A stretch of 64,000 nt of DNA from Nocardioides rotundus (lineage in GTDB: Bacteria; Actinomycetota; Actinomycetes; Propionibacteriales; Nocardioidaceae): assembly GCF_019931675.1 (NCBI RefSeq), contig NZ_CP082922.1, positions 2,061,001-2,125,000 on the forward strand. Reading direction: 5' to 3'. Of this stretch, positions 31,213-39,478 are shown in pieces (the first letter of the stretch is position 1; the number at the start of each line of letters is the position of its first letter). A program made the position numbers and the translations under genes. Below the pieces are notes generated by a model. It was not told the DNA's origin. It did not search any database and worked only from the letters and a program-made list of their open reading frames with translations.

Positions 31213-31773
31213 TCAGGCCCGCGCCGCGGCCTTCTTCTGCTTCTTGGTCTCGCGCACCTTCTGCAGACTGGCCTCGTCGACCACGTCGGCGACCGACTGG
31301 TAGCCCTCCTCCGCGTAGCCGGCCGCCGCGGCCTCCCAGCCCTCGGGGCGCACGCCGAGCTGCTTGGCCAGCAGCGCCACCAGGATCTGCGACTTCTGCT
31401 TGCCGAAGCCGGGCATGGCCTGGATCCGCTTCAGCAGGTCCCGGCCGTCGGCGGCGCCGGTCCACAGCGCGGTCGTGTCGCCGTCGTACTCCTCGACGAT
31501 GTGGGCCGCCAGCTGCTGCATCCGCTCGGCCATCGACCCGGGGAAGCGATGGATCGCCGGCGGGGTGCTGGCCAGCTCCTTGAAGCGCGCGGGGTCCGCG
31601 GCCGCGATCGCCTCCGGCTCCAGGCTGCCGAAGCGGTCCAGCACCTTCGCCGGGCCCGCGAAGGCCGACTCCATCGGGAACTGCTGGTCCAGCATCATCC
31701 CCGCAACGAGGGCGAAGGGGTGCTCGTCCAGCACCCGGTCGGCGTCAGCGTCCTGCGCGATGTGAAAGCCCAT
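31213..31773 (-). CDS. HhH-GPD-type base excision DNA repair protein
   Basis: A 186-residue protein of the helix-hairpin-helix/GPD DNA glycosylase superfamily. FALVAGMMLDQQFPMESAFAG is the N-terminal helix pair, and IQAMPGFGKQKSQILVALLAKQLG carries the HhH motif (PGFGKQKSQ). A clear catalytic Asp downstream as in full glycosylases is not obvious; GWEAAAAGYAEEG follows instead. The length is shorter than Nth or MutY and there is no iron-sulfur cluster. Family members are annotated as repair proteins without an assigned lesion. GAGCAT ends 7 bases before the ATG, compatible with a leaderless mRNA. Confidence 0.8.
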   Translation of the reverse strand: MGFHIAQDADADRVLDEHPFALVAGMMLDQQFPMESAFAGPAKVLDRFGSLEPEAIAAADPARFKELASTPPAIHRFPGSMAERMQQLAAHIVEEYDGDTTALWTGAADGRDLLKRIQAMPGFGKQKSQILVALLAKQLGVRPEGWEAAAAGYAEEGYQSVADVVDEASLQKVRETKKQKKAAARA

Positions 31774-31803
31774 GCCCGCATGCTCTCATGCCGGCCGGGC
31801 GGG

Positions 31804-32205
31804 TCAGTCCGCCTTGACCGAGAGCACCGGGCAGGTGGCGTCCAGCAGGATCCGCTGCGCGTTCGAGCCCAGGATCAGCTTCCCGACCGGGGACCGACGG
31901 CGCAGTCCGATGACCACCAACTCGGCGTCGACGTCCTTGGCCAGGGCGAGCAGGTCCTCCGACGGGTCGAAGCCGCGCACCAGCTGGCGCACCTCGTGCT
32001 CCACACCGGACTGCTCGAGCTTGGCCTTCACCGCGGCCATCTGCTCGTCGGCCTGCGCGCTGGCCTGGCCGTCGAAGCTGTCACCGCCACGGTGGGAGTT
32101 GACCACCACGATCCGGGAACCGCGGAGCTTCGCCTCCTCGATGGCGCGGTCCAGTGCCGCCTCGCCCTCCGCCTTGGGCACGTAGCCCACCACGATCGTC
32201 CCCAC
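31804..32205 (-). CDS. Universal stress protein (UspA family)
   Basis: A 133-residue single-domain Usp fold: GTIVVGYVPKAEGEAALDRAI at the start, ELVVIGLRRRSPVGKLILGSNAQRILLDATCPVLSV at the end. ATP-binding members carry G-2x-G-9x-G-S/T; here the first part reads GLRR while the later GS is kept, so nucleotide binding is uncertain. The start is GTG, with GCGAGG five bases upstream. Small Usp proteins respond to starvation and redox stress; the role here is unknown. It lies 30 bases upstream of the HhH-GPD gene on the same strand and may be cotranscribed with it. Confidence 0.88.
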   Translation of the reverse strand: MGTIVVGYVPKAEGEAALDRAIEEAKLRGSRIVVVNSHRGGDSFDGQASAQADEQMAAVKAKLEQSGVEHEVRQLVRGFDPSEDLLALAKDVDAELVVIGLRRRSPVGKLILGSNAQRILLDATCPVLSVKAD

Positions 32206-32333
32206 GGACCTCGCCTCCTCAGCGCCTCATCGGTGACTGTGGCGCACGCTACCGGAGTCGGCGCGCGGACGGGAGCACCCCGGCCTGTGGAGAGCAGCGC
32301 GTCGCAGCCCCCTGCTGCGGCAGGCTGGTGCCG

Positions 32334-32750
32334 ATGGAGTACGACGCCGCCCTGGACCGCGCGCTGCGAGCCGCGGTGATCTCGCTGCGCGCCCGCAGCG
32401 CCCGCCGGCGCCCTCCCCCGGTGCTGCATGCGGGCTTCCCCGAGGGCGCCCTGGTGACGGTGGACGCGCACCACGGCGGCGACGCCACCGCCTGGGACCA
32501 CGGGCTGCGCACCGAGATCGCCTCCGCGCTGATCTCCGCGGCCGGCGCCCGGTGCGCCCTCGTCTGGCTGACTCGACCGGGGATGCCCACCTGGCACGAC
32601 CAGGACGCCGCATGGACCGGCCCGGTCCGTGCGGCCTGGGCCGAGCACGGGGTCGCCGACGGACGCTTCGCGGTCGTCACCCCGCGCGGGTGGTACGACC
32701 CCGTCAGCGGTGCCGGCCGCCGGTGGCGGCGGCCCCGGGAGCACGACTAG
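32334..32750 (+). CDS. Hypothetical protein
   Basis: A 138-residue protein with no recognised family. It starts MEYDAALDRALRAAVISLRARSARR and has a mixed alpha/beta look with VLHAGFPEGALVTVDAHHGG, ARCALVWLTRPGMPTWHDQDAAW, and an Arg-rich tail (GAGRRWRRPREHD). The repeated HH/HD/H-G residues might bind a metal, but no known motif is matched. Start choice: CAGGCT ends 8 bases before the ATG, in the leaderless position. It is divergent from the universal stress gene and convergent with the glutamate-cysteine ligase gene. Confidence 0.6.
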   Translation: MEYDAALDRALRAAVISLRARSARRRPPPVLHAGFPEGALVTVDAHHGGDATAWDHGLRTEIASALISAAGARCALVWLTRPGMPTWHDQDAAWTGPVRAAWAEHGVADGRFAVVTPRGWYDPVSGAGRRWRRPREHD

Positions 32751-32758
32751 GCCGAGCG

Positions 32759-34222
32759 TCAGTCCCAGGTGTGCACGGGCTCGTTGGAGTGCATGTGCTC
32801 GCGGTACTCCTGCAGCACGGCCCGCAGGGCGTCGTACCGCTTCTCCGAGCCGCGCTCGTGCATCTTGCGGACGAACCACTCCGCGCCGTTGGTGCCGGTC
32901 AGGCAGCGCTGCTCGATCACGCCGAGCAGCCGGTCCCGGTCCTCCGCCGGGACGCCCCACGCCTGGAGACCCTCGTAGGCCAGGGGCAGCAGCCGGCGCA
33001 GGATCAGCTCGGTCGCCCGGACCTGGCCGACGCCGGGCCAGTAGATCTGGGCGTCGATGCCCTGCTGGGCGGCCACGTGGAAGTTCTCCTCCGCGGCGGA
33101 GAACGACATCTGCGACCAGATCGGCCGCTCGCTCTCGGCCAGGCTGCGCACCAGGCCGTAGAAGAACGCGGCGTTGGCCATCATGTCGACCACCGTGGGC
33201 CCGGCGGCGAGGAGCCGGTTCTCCACCCGCAGGTGCGGCGACCCGTCGGCGATGTCGTAGATCGGCCGGTTCCAGCGGTAGATGGTGCCGTTGTGCAGCC
33301 GCAGCTCGTGCAGCCCCGGGACGCCGCCCTCCTCAAGCACCTGGAGCGGGTCCTCGTCGTCGGTGATCGGCAGCAGCGCGGGGAAGTAGCGGACGTTCTC
33401 CTCGAACAGGTCGAAGACCGAGGTGATCCACCGCTCGCCGAACCACACCCGCGGGCGCACCCCCTGGGCCTTGAGCTCCTCCGAGCGGGTGTCGGTGGCC
33501 TGCTCGAACAGCGGGATCCGGGTCTCGGGCCACAGCTCCTTGCCGAGCAGGTACGGCGAGTTCGCGCCCACCGCGAGCTGCGCTCCCGCGATGACCTGCG
33601 AGGCGTTCCAATACTCGGCGAACTCGTCGGGCGAGGTCTGGATGTGGAACTGCGTGCTGGTAGCCGCGGCCTCGGGCAGGATCGAGTCCGAGGTCGTGGA
33701 GAGCCGCTCCGCGCCGGAGATGTTGATCTCGATGTCCTCGCCGCGGGCGGCGAGGATCTGCTCGCTCAGCAGCGCATAGCGGGGGTTGGCGCTGATCGAG
33801 GAGGGGGTCATGTGCCCCTCGCCGAGCGTGGGGAGGATGCCGATCATCACCAGGTGGGCCCCGACCTGCGCGGACTTGTCCTCCGCGTCGTTGAGGCTGC
33901 GCCGCAGCGAGCGCTCGAACTCCGCCAGCCCGTCCTCGCGCAGCTTGCGCGGCGGCACGTTGATCTCGATGTTGAACTGGCCCAGCTCGGTCTGGAAGTC
34001 CGGGTCGGCGATCTGCTCGAGCACCTCGGCGTTCTTCAGCGCCGGGTTCCCGCTCTCGTCGACCAGGTTCAGCTCGACCTCGAGCCCGGTCATCGGGTCG
34101 TCGGTGTCGAAGGCCGCCTCCCGGAGCATCCGGGCGAACACGTCGAGGCAGCGCCGGACCTTCTCCCGGTGCCGTGTCCGGTCGGCCCGGGTGAACTGCT
34201 GTGACTCGACCTCTTCGCCCAT
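32759..34222 (-). CDS. Glutamate-cysteine ligase family protein (GCS2 type)
   Basis: A 487-residue member of the carboxylate-amine ligase/GCS2 superfamily. Hallmarks are TGLEVELNLVDESGNPALKN, FQTELGQFNIEINVPPRKL, HMTPSSISANPRYALL, STQFHIQTSPDEFAEYWN and LHNGTIYRWNRPIYD. It probably joins the gamma-carboxyl of glutamate to an amine; true glutathione synthesis is unusual in actinobacteria that use mycothiol, so another amine acceptor is possible. TAGGGT (34229-34234, minus) ends 7 bases before the ATG, indicating a leaderless transcript. It is a single-gene unit, and DUF4192 lies upstream on the same strand after 54 bases. Confidence 0.85.
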   Translation of the reverse strand: MGEEVESQQFTRADRTRHREKVRRCLDVFARMLREAAFDTDDPMTGLEVELNLVDESGNPALKNAEVLEQIADPDFQTELGQFNIEINVPPRKLREDGLAEFERSLRRSLNDAEDKSAQVGAHLVMIGILPTLGEGHMTPSSISANPRYALLSEQILAARGEDIEINISGAERLSTTSDSILPEAAATSTQFHIQTSPDEFAEYWNASQVIAGAQLAVGANSPYLLGKELWPETRIPLFEQATDTRSEELKAQGVRPRVWFGERWITSVFDLFEENVRYFPALLPITDDEDPLQVLEEGGVPGLHELRLHNGTIYRWNRPIYDIADGSPHLRVENRLLAAGPTVVDMMANAAFFYGLVRSLAESERPIWSQMSFSAAEENFHVAAQQGIDAQIYWPGVGQVRATELILRRLLPLAYEGLQAWGVPAEDRDRLLGVIEQRCLTGTNGAEWFVRKMHERGSEKRYDALRAVLQEYREHMHSNEPVHTWD

Positions 34223-34276
34223 GCAGGAACCCTAGGCGCGGGGCGGGGCCCCGGCACAAGCCCTCGATGGGATGGA

Positions 34277-35248
34277 TCAGCCCGCCTCCCCTCTCCTCCT
34301 GCCGCCGGCGAAGTCGTCCCACGCACTCGGCGGCACCGCCCCTGTCAGCAGTCGGCGCACCAACGCGACCATCCGGGCGTCCCGCGGGGACGGGGTCGCT
34401 CGATCGAAGGCGCACCAGGCCAGCGCGCCGTTGCCCGCCAGCCAGGCCGAGAGCGTCACCAGCAGCGCGGGCCGGGTACGGCGACTCGGCGGAGCCGACA
34501 CCAGCACCGACGTCCACAGGCGCAGCTGGGCCAGGGTGTCGGAGCGGTGCAGTCCGCACCACGTGCTCTCCCAGACGGCCCTGTGGTCCAGAGCGGCGAG
34601 CAGCCAGGCCACCTCCGGGACCTCCGGCTCTCGCCCCTCCTCACGACAGCGAGCCGCCAGCGCGTCCACCGAGCCCGGCCCGCTCGCTGGCAGGTCGCTC
34701 CTCCCCCGCAGCAAGGTCTCGACCTCACGGATCCGCTCAGGTCGCGGGTCGAGGCTGCGGGCCAGCTCCTCCCGCGAGCCGAAGATGACCCGCCCCTCCA
34801 TCACCGCCGCCGCCAGGAAGGGGTGGGCCTGGACGTCGTATCCGACGCCCTCGTCATGGCCCAGCGGCACCACGCCGCGCATGAGCGGCCACCATCGCCG
34901 GCCGTCGGCCCGCAGCACGTGCAATACGTCGATCCCGGCGGCTGCGAAGGCGAGCTCCAGCGCGTGGGCACACCTTCCCGCAAGTCCCGGCTCTGCCGCA
35001 TGGATCACGATGATCAGCTCCCGGACCCCGTGACGCCGGCTCGGCTCCAGCAGTGCCTGCACCAGAGCGGGCACGCCGTGGGAGTCAGGGGGCAGGCCGA
35101 CCCGGGCGTGGAACGACGGGCGCCCGCCGAAGCCGAGCAGGGTCACCGACTCCTCGGGGTGGAAGCCGAGCACGATCGGCACCAGGGCGAGTGCGTCCTC
35201 CGGCTCGGCGGCACGAAGGGTCAGGGGCGGGTCGGGTCTCGTCGTCAT
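34277..35248 (-). CDS. DUF4192 domain-containing protein
   Basis: A 323-residue actinobacterial protein. The conserved start ALALVPIVLGFHPEESVTLLGFGG and later SAWLAGNGALAWCAFDRATPSPRDARMVALVRRLLTGAVPPSAWD identify DUF4192, whose function is unknown. It has alternating hydrophobic strands and helices and no signal peptide. AGAACT ends 7 bases before the ATG, in the leaderless position. A near-perfect DnaA-box sequence lies 54 bases upstream, between this gene and dinB; the two genes are divergent. I infer nothing about the role beyond the family. Confidence 0.8.
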   Translation of the reverse strand: MTTRPDPPLTLRAAEPEDALALVPIVLGFHPEESVTLLGFGGRPSFHARVGLPPDSHGVPALVQALLEPSRRHGVRELIIVIHAAEPGLAGRCAHALELAFAAAGIDVLHVLRADGRRWWPLMRGVVPLGHDEGVGYDVQAHPFLAAAVMEGRVIFGSREELARSLDPRPERIREVETLLRGRSDLPASGPGSVDALAARCREEGREPEVPEVAWLLAALDHRAVWESTWCGLHRSDTLAQLRLWTSVLVSAPPSRRTRPALLVTLSAWLAGNGALAWCAFDRATPSPRDARMVALVRRLLTGAVPPSAWDDFAGGRRRGEAG

Positions 35249-35301
35249 GGGAGCAGTTCTCCCCCATTCCGGCGCCCGCCGACAGCCACCCGGACCACGC
35301 C

Positions 35302-35338
35302 TGTGGACAACCCGGCTCCGGAGACCCCCTGTGGACGG
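35302..35338. promoter_or_regulatory. Two DnaA-box-like sites between DUF4192 and dinB genes
   Basis: TGTGGACAA at 35302-35310 is the exact complement of the actinobacterial DnaA box TTGTCCACA. TGTGGACGG at 35330-35338 matches 7 of 9 positions, 28 bases further on. No replication genes are adjacent, so titration or transcriptional control by DnaA is more likely than an origin. Confidence 0.4.
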
Positions 35339-35395
35339 GAGGTGGCCCCGAGCCGCGGACGACCCCGTCCCCGGGAGCCGGTAGTTTCAGCCTCG

Positions 35396-36727
35396 ATGAA
35401 GCGCACCACCGCCTCGGTCCTCCACCTGGACCTCGATGCGTTCTTCGCCGCCGTCGAGCAGCGCGACAAGCCCAGCCTGCGCGGCAAGCCCGTCGTCGTC
35501 GGCGGGGTCGGCGGGCGCGGGGTGGTCTCGACGGCGTCCTATGAGGCGCGGGTGTACGGCGTCCGCTCGGCCATGTCCACCCGCGAGGCACGCGCGCGCT
35601 GCCCGCACGCGGCGTACCTCTCCGGCCGCTTCCACGCCTACCGCGCCACCAGCGCCCAGGTGATGCAGGTGCTGCGCGACGTCTCGCCGCTGGTGGAGCC
35701 GCTCAGCCTGGACGAGGCGTTCGTCGACCTGGCTCCGGCCGGGCTGGCCGACTACGACACCGAGACGCTGACCGGCTTCGCCCACGCGCTGCGAGCGCGG
35801 GTCAAGGAGGTGACCGGCGGGCTCACGGCCAGCGTCGGCATCGCCACCTCGAAGTTCGTCGCCAAGATCGCCAGCGACCTGGACAAGCCCGACGGCCTGG
35901 TCGTGGTCCCTGCCGGGACCGAGCAGGCGCTGCTGCGGCCGATGTCGGTCACCGTCATCCCCGGCGTGGGCCCGGCGACCGCCGAGCGGTTGCGGCGGGC
36001 AGGCATCCACACCATCGAGGAGCTCGAGGCGGTCTCGCTGGAGGAGCTGGTGCGGCTGGTGGGCAAGGCGCACGGCGCCGGGCTCTACTCCCTGGCCCGC
36101 GCGGACGACGACCGGCCGGTCCAGGCGGAGCGGGAGACCAAGTCGGTCAGCGTCGAGGGCACCTACGACACTGACCTGGCCGACCGGAAGCTGATGGAGG
36201 GGCTGCTCACCCGGCAGGCCGGCCAGGTCGCCGACCGGCTGCGCAAGGCGGGGCTCTCGGGGCGCACGGTGAGCATCAAGGTGCGCCTGCACAACTTCAC
36301 CACCCTCAGCCGGTCCGCCACGCTCCCCTCGCCCACCGACCACGGCCCGACCGTGGCCCGGGTCGCGCGCAGCCTGCTGGCCGACCTGGACACCTCCGGC
36401 GGCGTCCGGCTGCTCGGGGTCGGCGTGAGCGGGCTGGCCGACTGGATCCAGGAGGACCTGTTCGGCTCCGAGGCCGACGAGCCCGAGCCCGAGGTGGAGC
36501 TGCCGCAGGAGCCGGTCCGCCGTGCGTGGGCGCCGGGCATGGACGTCGTGCACACCGAGCACGGCCGCGGCTGGGTGTGGGGCTCGGGACGCGGCGTGGT
36601 CACGGTGCGGTTCGAGACGATGCAGACGTCGCCGGGGCCGGTGCGGTCCTTCAAGGCCGACGACCCGGCGCTGGCGCCGTACCTCCCCGACGCGGGCGAA
36701 CAGCCCGACGAGCCGACCGGGGCTTGA
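35396..36727 (+). CDS. dinB: DNA polymerase IV
   Basis: Y-family translesion polymerase, 443 residues. Catalytic carboxylates are in LHLDLDAFFA (Asp11, Asp13) and PLSLDEAFVD (Asp106, Glu107). The palm continues with SVGIATSKFVAKIASDLDKPDG, the thumb HhH with VIPGVGPATAERLRRAGI, and the little finger with FTTLSRSATLPSPT. After a normal core, about 70 extra C-terminal residues (RAWAPGMDVVHTEHGRGWV, RSFKADDPALAPYLP) form the small beta domain common in actinobacterial copies. I see no beta-clamp motif I can assign with confidence. TAGTTT ends 9 bases before the ATG. No LexA-type operator is visible upstream. Confidence 0.93.
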   Translation: MKRTTASVLHLDLDAFFAAVEQRDKPSLRGKPVVVGGVGGRGVVSTASYEARVYGVRSAMSTREARARCPHAAYLSGRFHAYRATSAQVMQVLRDVSPLVEPLSLDEAFVDLAPAGLADYDTETLTGFAHALRARVKEVTGGLTASVGIATSKFVAKIASDLDKPDGLVVVPAGTEQALLRPMSVTVIPGVGPATAERLRRAGIHTIEELEAVSLEELVRLVGKAHGAGLYSLARADDDRPVQAERETKSVSVEGTYDTDLADRKLMEGLLTRQAGQVADRLRKAGLSGRTVSIKVRLHNFTTLSRSATLPSPTDHGPTVARVARSLLADLDTSGGVRLLGVGVSGLADWIQEDLFGSEADEPEPEVELPQEPVRRAWAPGMDVVHTEHGRGWVWGSGRGVVTVRFETMQTSPGPVRSFKADDPALAPYLPDAGEQPDEPTGA

Positions 36728-36757
36728 CCGCCGCCCCGACACCTGCCGAAATGAGGT

Positions 36758-36794
36758 GAGGGGCTCCTGGTGGTATGAGCACCGGGAGCCCCTC
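36758..36794 (+). terminator. Terminator-like hairpin after dinB
   Basis: GAGGGGCTCCTGGTG pairs with CACCGGGAGCCCCTC (15 bp with one G-U) around a 7-base loop, 30 bases after the dinB stop. There is no T tract, as is common in very GC-rich genomes. Confidence 0.65.
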
Positions 36795-37018
36795 GGGGTG
36801 GTCGACAGTGGTGACGCGCCGACCGATCCTGCAGGTCTCTCGGCTCCGACATCCCCGTCACCGGGACGTCGCCGGTGCAAGCACCGGAGTGAACCGTCTT
36901 TCCTCTCGGATCCCCGCCTCCGGCGAACCGGAATCGGTAGAAGTTTTCTACGCCAGGGCGCCGACCGGACACAAGGGGTTCAGCCGAGATTTCCGGGGAA
37001 TTTCCGAAACGCGGCGTG

Positions 37019-37093
37019 TCCTCCACAGAACGGCCCTCACCGTCCACAGGACCGGCCGCCTCCTCCACAGGAATCCCGCCCGCCTGTGGACGC
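37019..37093. promoter_or_regulatory. Four phased TCCACAG motifs upstream of the S9 peptidase gene
   Basis: TCCACAG occurs at 37022-37028, 37043-37049 and 37064-37070, exactly 21 bases apart, and inverted (CTGTGGA) at 37084-37090, 20 bases further. With flanks, the second and fourth read CCGTCCACA and GCGTCCACA, close to the DnaA box TTGTCCACA. Two-helical-turn phasing puts all sites on one face of the DNA, next to the peptidase -10 hexamer. Confidence 0.45.
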
Positions 37094-37117
37094 GGACCTG
37101 CCGCGTACGCTCCCCGC

Positions 37118-39319
37118 ATGAGCACCTCCTCGGACACCTCGACCGCGCGCGCCACCGGGCGGGAGGACCTCGCCCCGCCCGTCGCCGAGCGCCGGCCGGT
37201 GACCACCGAGCACCACGGCCGCAGCCGCACCGACGACTACGACTGGCTGCGGGACAAGGACGACCCGGCCGTGCGCGCCTACCTCGACGCCGAGAACGAG
37301 CACACCCGGGGGCGCACCGCGCACCTGGCCGACCTGCGCCAGACGCTCTTCGAGGAGGTCAAGGACCGCACCCGCGAGACCGACCTGTCGGTGCCCACCC
37401 GGGTCCGCGGCCACTGGTACTACTCGCGCTCCTTCGAGGGCAAGGAGTACGGCGCCTCCTGCCGCGTCCCCGTCCGCGGCGACGACGACTGGCACGCCCC
37501 CATCCCCGCCGAGGACTCCGCCCCCGACCAGCCCGCGCTCCCGGGCGAGCAGGTCCTGCTGGACCTCAACGAGCTCGCCGAGGGCCACGAGTTCTTCTCC
37601 CTGGGCGGCTCGACGGTCAGCCCCGACGACCGGCTGCTCGCCTACTCCACCGACACCACCGGCGACGAGCGCTACACCGTGCGGGTCAAGGACCTGGAGA
37701 GCGGCGAGCTGCTCCCCGACGAGCTGACCGGCGTCCTGGGCGGGGTGACCTGGGCGCCCGACGGCGGGTCGTTCTTCTACAGCACCGTCGACGAGTCCTG
37801 GCGGCCGGACAAGGTGTGGCGGCACCGCCTCGGCACACCCCAGGCCGACGACGAGCTGGTCCACCACGAGCAGGACCAGCGCTTCTTCACCGGCGTGGGC
37901 CGCAGCCGCAGCGACCGGTTCGTGATGCTCGTCTCCGGCTCGAAGACCACCACCGAGTTCCACCTCCTCGACTTCGCCGAGCCCGACCCGGAGCCGTGGT
38001 GCTTCTCCCCGCGCCAGGAGGGGCTGGAGTACTCCCTCGAGCACGCGGTCATCGGCGGCGACGACGTGCTCCTGGTGCACCACAACCGCACCGGCCCCGA
38101 CTTCGAGATCGGCGTCGCCCCGATCGCGCCCACCGCGCCGGAGGACTGGCGGCCGCTGATCCCGCACGACCCGGCGGTGCGGCTGGAGGGCGTGGACGCC
38201 TTCGCGACGCACCTGGTCGTCAACCAGCGCAGCGACGGCCTGACCCAGCTGCGGATCCTGGACCTGGACGAGAACGGGGTGGCCGATGACCACCTGGTCG
38301 AGTTCGAGGACGAGGTCTTCACCGTCGGGACCGGCTCGAACCCCACCTTCGACCAGCCCCTGGTCCGGCTGGGCTACACCACGATGTCGGTCCCGCCGAG
38401 CGTCTACGACTTCGACGTCCGCACCCGCGAGCTGACCCTGCTGCGCTCCACGCCGGTGCTGGGCGACTTCGACCCCGACGACTACGAGGAGCACCGGCTG
38501 TGGGCCACCGCTCCCGACGGCGAGCAGGTGCCGATCTCGCTGGTCGTGCGCCGCGACGCGCGCGAGGGCGGCGGCCCGGTGCCCGTGCACCTCTACGGGT
38601 ACGGCGCCTACGAGGCCTCGATGGACCCGTGGTTCTCCCTCGCCCGGCTCTCCCTGCTCGACCGCGGCGCCGCGTTCGCCATCGCCCACGTGCGCGGCGG
38701 CGGCGAGATGGGCCGGCGGTGGTACGACGACGGCAAGCTCGCACACAAGCCGAACACGTTCACCGACTTCGTCGCGGCCGGCCGGCACCTGGTCGACACC
38801 GGCTGGACCACCCCGGAGACGCTGGTCGCCGAGGGCGGCTCGGCCGGCGGGCTGTTGATGGGCGCGGTGGCCAACCTGGCGCCGGACCTGTTCCGCGGCG
38901 GCATCGTGGCCGGCGTACCGTTCGTGGACATCCTCACCACGATGCTCGACTCCAGCCTCCCGCTGACCGTGACGGAGTACGACGAGTGGGGCGACCCCGA
39001 GCACGACGCGGCCGCCTACGACCTGATCGCCTCCTACGCGCCGTACGACAACGTCGCCGCGGTCGACTACCCCCCGATCCTGGCCGAGACCTCGCTGAAC
39101 GACACCCGGGTGCTCTACGTCGAGCCGGCCAAGTGGATCGCCCGGCTCCGGGCCACGGCGACCGGTCAGCGGGACTTCGCGCTGCGCACCGAGATGGCGG
39201 CCGGGCACGGCGGGGTGTCGGGGCGATACAAGTCCTGGCACGACCGGGCGTTCACCCTCGCCTGGATCCTGGACCGGCTCGGTCTCGCCGGGCGCCCCAG
39301 TGGTCAGGGGACGTCCTGA
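37118..39319 (+). CDS. S9 family peptidase, oligopeptidase B-like
   Basis: A 733-residue cytoplasmic serine peptidase of the prolyl oligopeptidase family. An N-terminal seven-bladed propeller (about residues 80-440) gates a C-terminal alpha/beta-hydrolase domain. The triad is Ser575 in EGGSAGGLL, Asp662 in SLNDTRVLY and His697 in AAGHGGVSG. YDWLRDKDDPAVRAYLDAEN at the start and GGGEMGRRWYDDGKLAHKPNTF are typical of oligopeptidase B, which cuts after basic residues in short peptides. TACGCT (37106-37111) ends 7 bases before the ATG, indicating a leaderless mRNA. The upstream phased TCCACAG motifs suggest regulation, possibly by DnaA. Confidence 0.9.
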   Translation: MSTSSDTSTARATGREDLAPPVAERRPVTTEHHGRSRTDDYDWLRDKDDPAVRAYLDAENEHTRGRTAHLADLRQTLFEEVKDRTRETDLSVPTRVRGHWYYSRSFEGKEYGASCRVPVRGDDDWHAPIPAEDSAPDQPALPGEQVLLDLNELAEGHEFFSLGGSTVSPDDRLLAYSTDTTGDERYTVRVKDLESGELLPDELTGVLGGVTWAPDGGSFFYSTVDESWRPDKVWRHRLGTPQADDELVHHEQDQRFFTGVGRSRSDRFVMLVSGSKTTTEFHLLDFAEPDPEPWCFSPRQEGLEYSLEHAVIGGDDVLLVHHNRTGPDFEIGVAPIAPTAPEDWRPLIPHDPAVRLEGVDAFATHLVVNQRSDGLTQLRILDLDENGVADDHLVEFEDEVFTVGTGSNPTFDQPLVRLGYTTMSVPPSVYDFDVRTRELTLLRSTPVLGDFDPDDYEEHRLWATAPDGEQVPISLVVRRDAREGGGPVPVHLYGYGAYEASMDPWFSLARLSLLDRGAAFAIAHVRGGGEMGRRWYDDGKLAHKPNTFTDFVAAGRHLVDTGWTTPETLVAEGGSAGGLLMGAVANLAPDLFRGGIVAGVPFVDILTTMLDSSLPLTVTEYDEWGDPEHDAAAYDLIASYAPYDNVAAVDYPPILAETSLNDTRVLYVEPAKWIARLRATATGQRDFALRTEMAAGHGGVSGRYKSWHDRAFTLAWILDRLGLAGRPSGQGTS

Positions 39320-39329
39320 GAAGTCCCTG

Positions 39330-39353
39330 AGAGTTGCCGTCGGAGGCAACTCT
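39330..39353 (+). terminator. Hairpin after the S9 peptidase gene
   Basis: AGAGTTGCC and GGCAACTCT form a perfect 9-bp stem with a 6-base loop, 10 bases after the stop and about 40 bases before the sigB promoter. A terminator or a regulatory structure is possible. Confidence 0.5.
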
Positions 39354-39393
39354 GCGACTCCGCCGCTCGTCGGGACAGGTGAAGGGTCCCAGT

Positions 39394-39421
39394 GGGAACA
39401 GTCCCCAGGGTCACGACGTTG
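39394..39421 (+). promoter_or_regulatory. SigH/SigR/SigE-type ECF promoter of sigB
   Basis: GGGAAC at 39394-39399, an 18-base spacer and GTTG at 39418-39421 fit the GGAAC/T-N18-GTT consensus of ECF sigma factors. In mycobacteria sigB is known to be transcribed from such a promoter by SigE and SigH. Start of transcription would be near 39430, giving a leader of about 50 bases with a strong ribosome site. Confidence 0.65.
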
Positions 39422-39478
39422 AAGCAGTCGTGGGCACACGAGCACCCAGCCCACCCGGACGAAGGGGGAGTTACCACT

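Larger units (their letters stand above)
36728..37117. other. 390-bp intergenic region between dinB and the S9 peptidase gene
   Basis: It holds a strong hairpin just after dinB (36758-36794), a short palindrome CCGGTGCAAGCACCGG near 36880, a relatively AT-rich patch around 36940-36960 (TAGAAGTTTTCTA palindrome), and a cluster of phased TCCACAG motifs at 37019-37093 immediately before the peptidase promoter. No open frame here resembles a protein. I compared it with the c-di-AMP riboswitch pattern and found no convincing match. Confidence 0.5.

Noticed and set aside
35339..35395. SOS (LexA) operator for dinB
   Set aside because: No TCGAAC...GTTCGA-like palindrome is present upstream of dinB.
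36800..36960. Possible c-di-AMP (ydaO) riboswitch before the S9 peptidase
   Set aside because: GGAGTGAACCG and some stems recall the family, but the conserved GGAACC, CCGAACCCG and AGCTMACCTCG blocks are missing and the downstream gene is not a typical target.
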